Assembly (NCBI GenBank): GCA_026692885.1
Contig: JAPLNJ010000565.1
Coordinates: 1-12,848, forward strand
Length of the DNA: 12,848 nucleotides
From: Planctomycetota bacterium
GTDB lineage: Bacteria > Planctomycetota > Planctomycetia > Pirellulales > Pirellulaceae
Direction of reading: 5' to 3'
Below the pieces are notes generated by a model that saw only the letters and a program-made list of their open reading frames with translations, had not been told where the DNA came from and made no database searches. The position numbers were made by a program, and so were the translations under genes. This document shows, piece after piece, positions 12,790 through 12,848 of the stretch. Numbering within the stretch: position 1 is the stretch's first letter; every line of letters starts with the position of its first letter.

Positions 12790-12848
12790 TGTCACAATAT
12801 TCAACCGTTGAAGGCGACTTCAACGCCCCTCACAGAACCGGACTTGTG
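12790..12848 (-). ncRNA. Possible 3' end of a group II intron (domains V-VI), cut by the window edge
   Basis: Read on the minus strand from 12848, the sequence begins CACAAGTCCGGTTCTGTGAG, which resembles the 3' half of a group II intron domain V (an ACGTCCGGTTC-like strand) followed by the linker. A hairpin like domain VI follows: CGTTGAAG/CTTCAACG with a 4-base loop (12806-12825). The 5' half of domain V and any reverse transcriptase would lie beyond the window. The similarity is by eye and only part of the intron is present, so the call is tentative. Confidence 0.4.

Overview
The window looks like a piece of a GC-rich planctomycete-type chromosome (Planctomycetota). The reasons are a secreted DUF1080 (3-keto-disaccharide hydrolase family) protein, a formylglycine-generating-enzyme-like (sulfatase modifying factor) remnant, and many long palindromic intergenic repeats of the kind common in that phylum. 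This assignment is inferred from gene content; there is no marker gene.

Layout. Bases 1-620 hold only repeats: a perfect 25-bp inverted repeat at the left edge, a 110-bp dispersed repeat interrupted by a 139-bp MITE-like insert with a 5-bp target duplication, and a small tandem duplication. Two host-type genes follow: the secreted DUF1080 protein (621-1652) and a GNAT acetyltransferase (1662-2279). Bases 2280-2813 are intergenic, with two palindromes and a leader hairpin.

Bases 2814-11865 form one co-oriented block that reads as a compact integrated mobile element of about 9 kb. In order it encodes: a regulator with a C-terminal helix-turn-helix (HTH); a terminator; an excisionase-like HTH protein; a 58-aa protein; a stand-alone Spo11/topoisomerase VI A-like Toprim protein; a replication initiator or helicase-loader-like protein whose gene carries three 12-bp iterons; a DnaB-type helicase; a zinc-ribbon protein; a small possible HTH protein; a fused prohead protease and Mu gpT-like major capsid protein; a strong terminator; an 82-aa unknown; and a large serine recombinase. 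No terminase, portal, tail or lysis gene is visible. The set fits a phage satellite that carries its own capsid, or a heavily reduced prophage: the recombinase and excisionase would control integration, the initiator and DnaB would replicate the element from an internal origin, and the capsid would package it with help from another phage. The satellite role is inference.

Bases 11866-12848 are a scrapyard. They hold a C-terminal fragment of an integron-type tyrosine integrase on the minus strand that has lost exactly two active-site-box residues, abutting a C-terminal fragment of a formylglycine-generating enzyme on the plus strand. A second, inverted copy of the 110-bp dispersed repeat follows, and then what looks like the 3' end of a group II intron running off the right edge on the minus strand.
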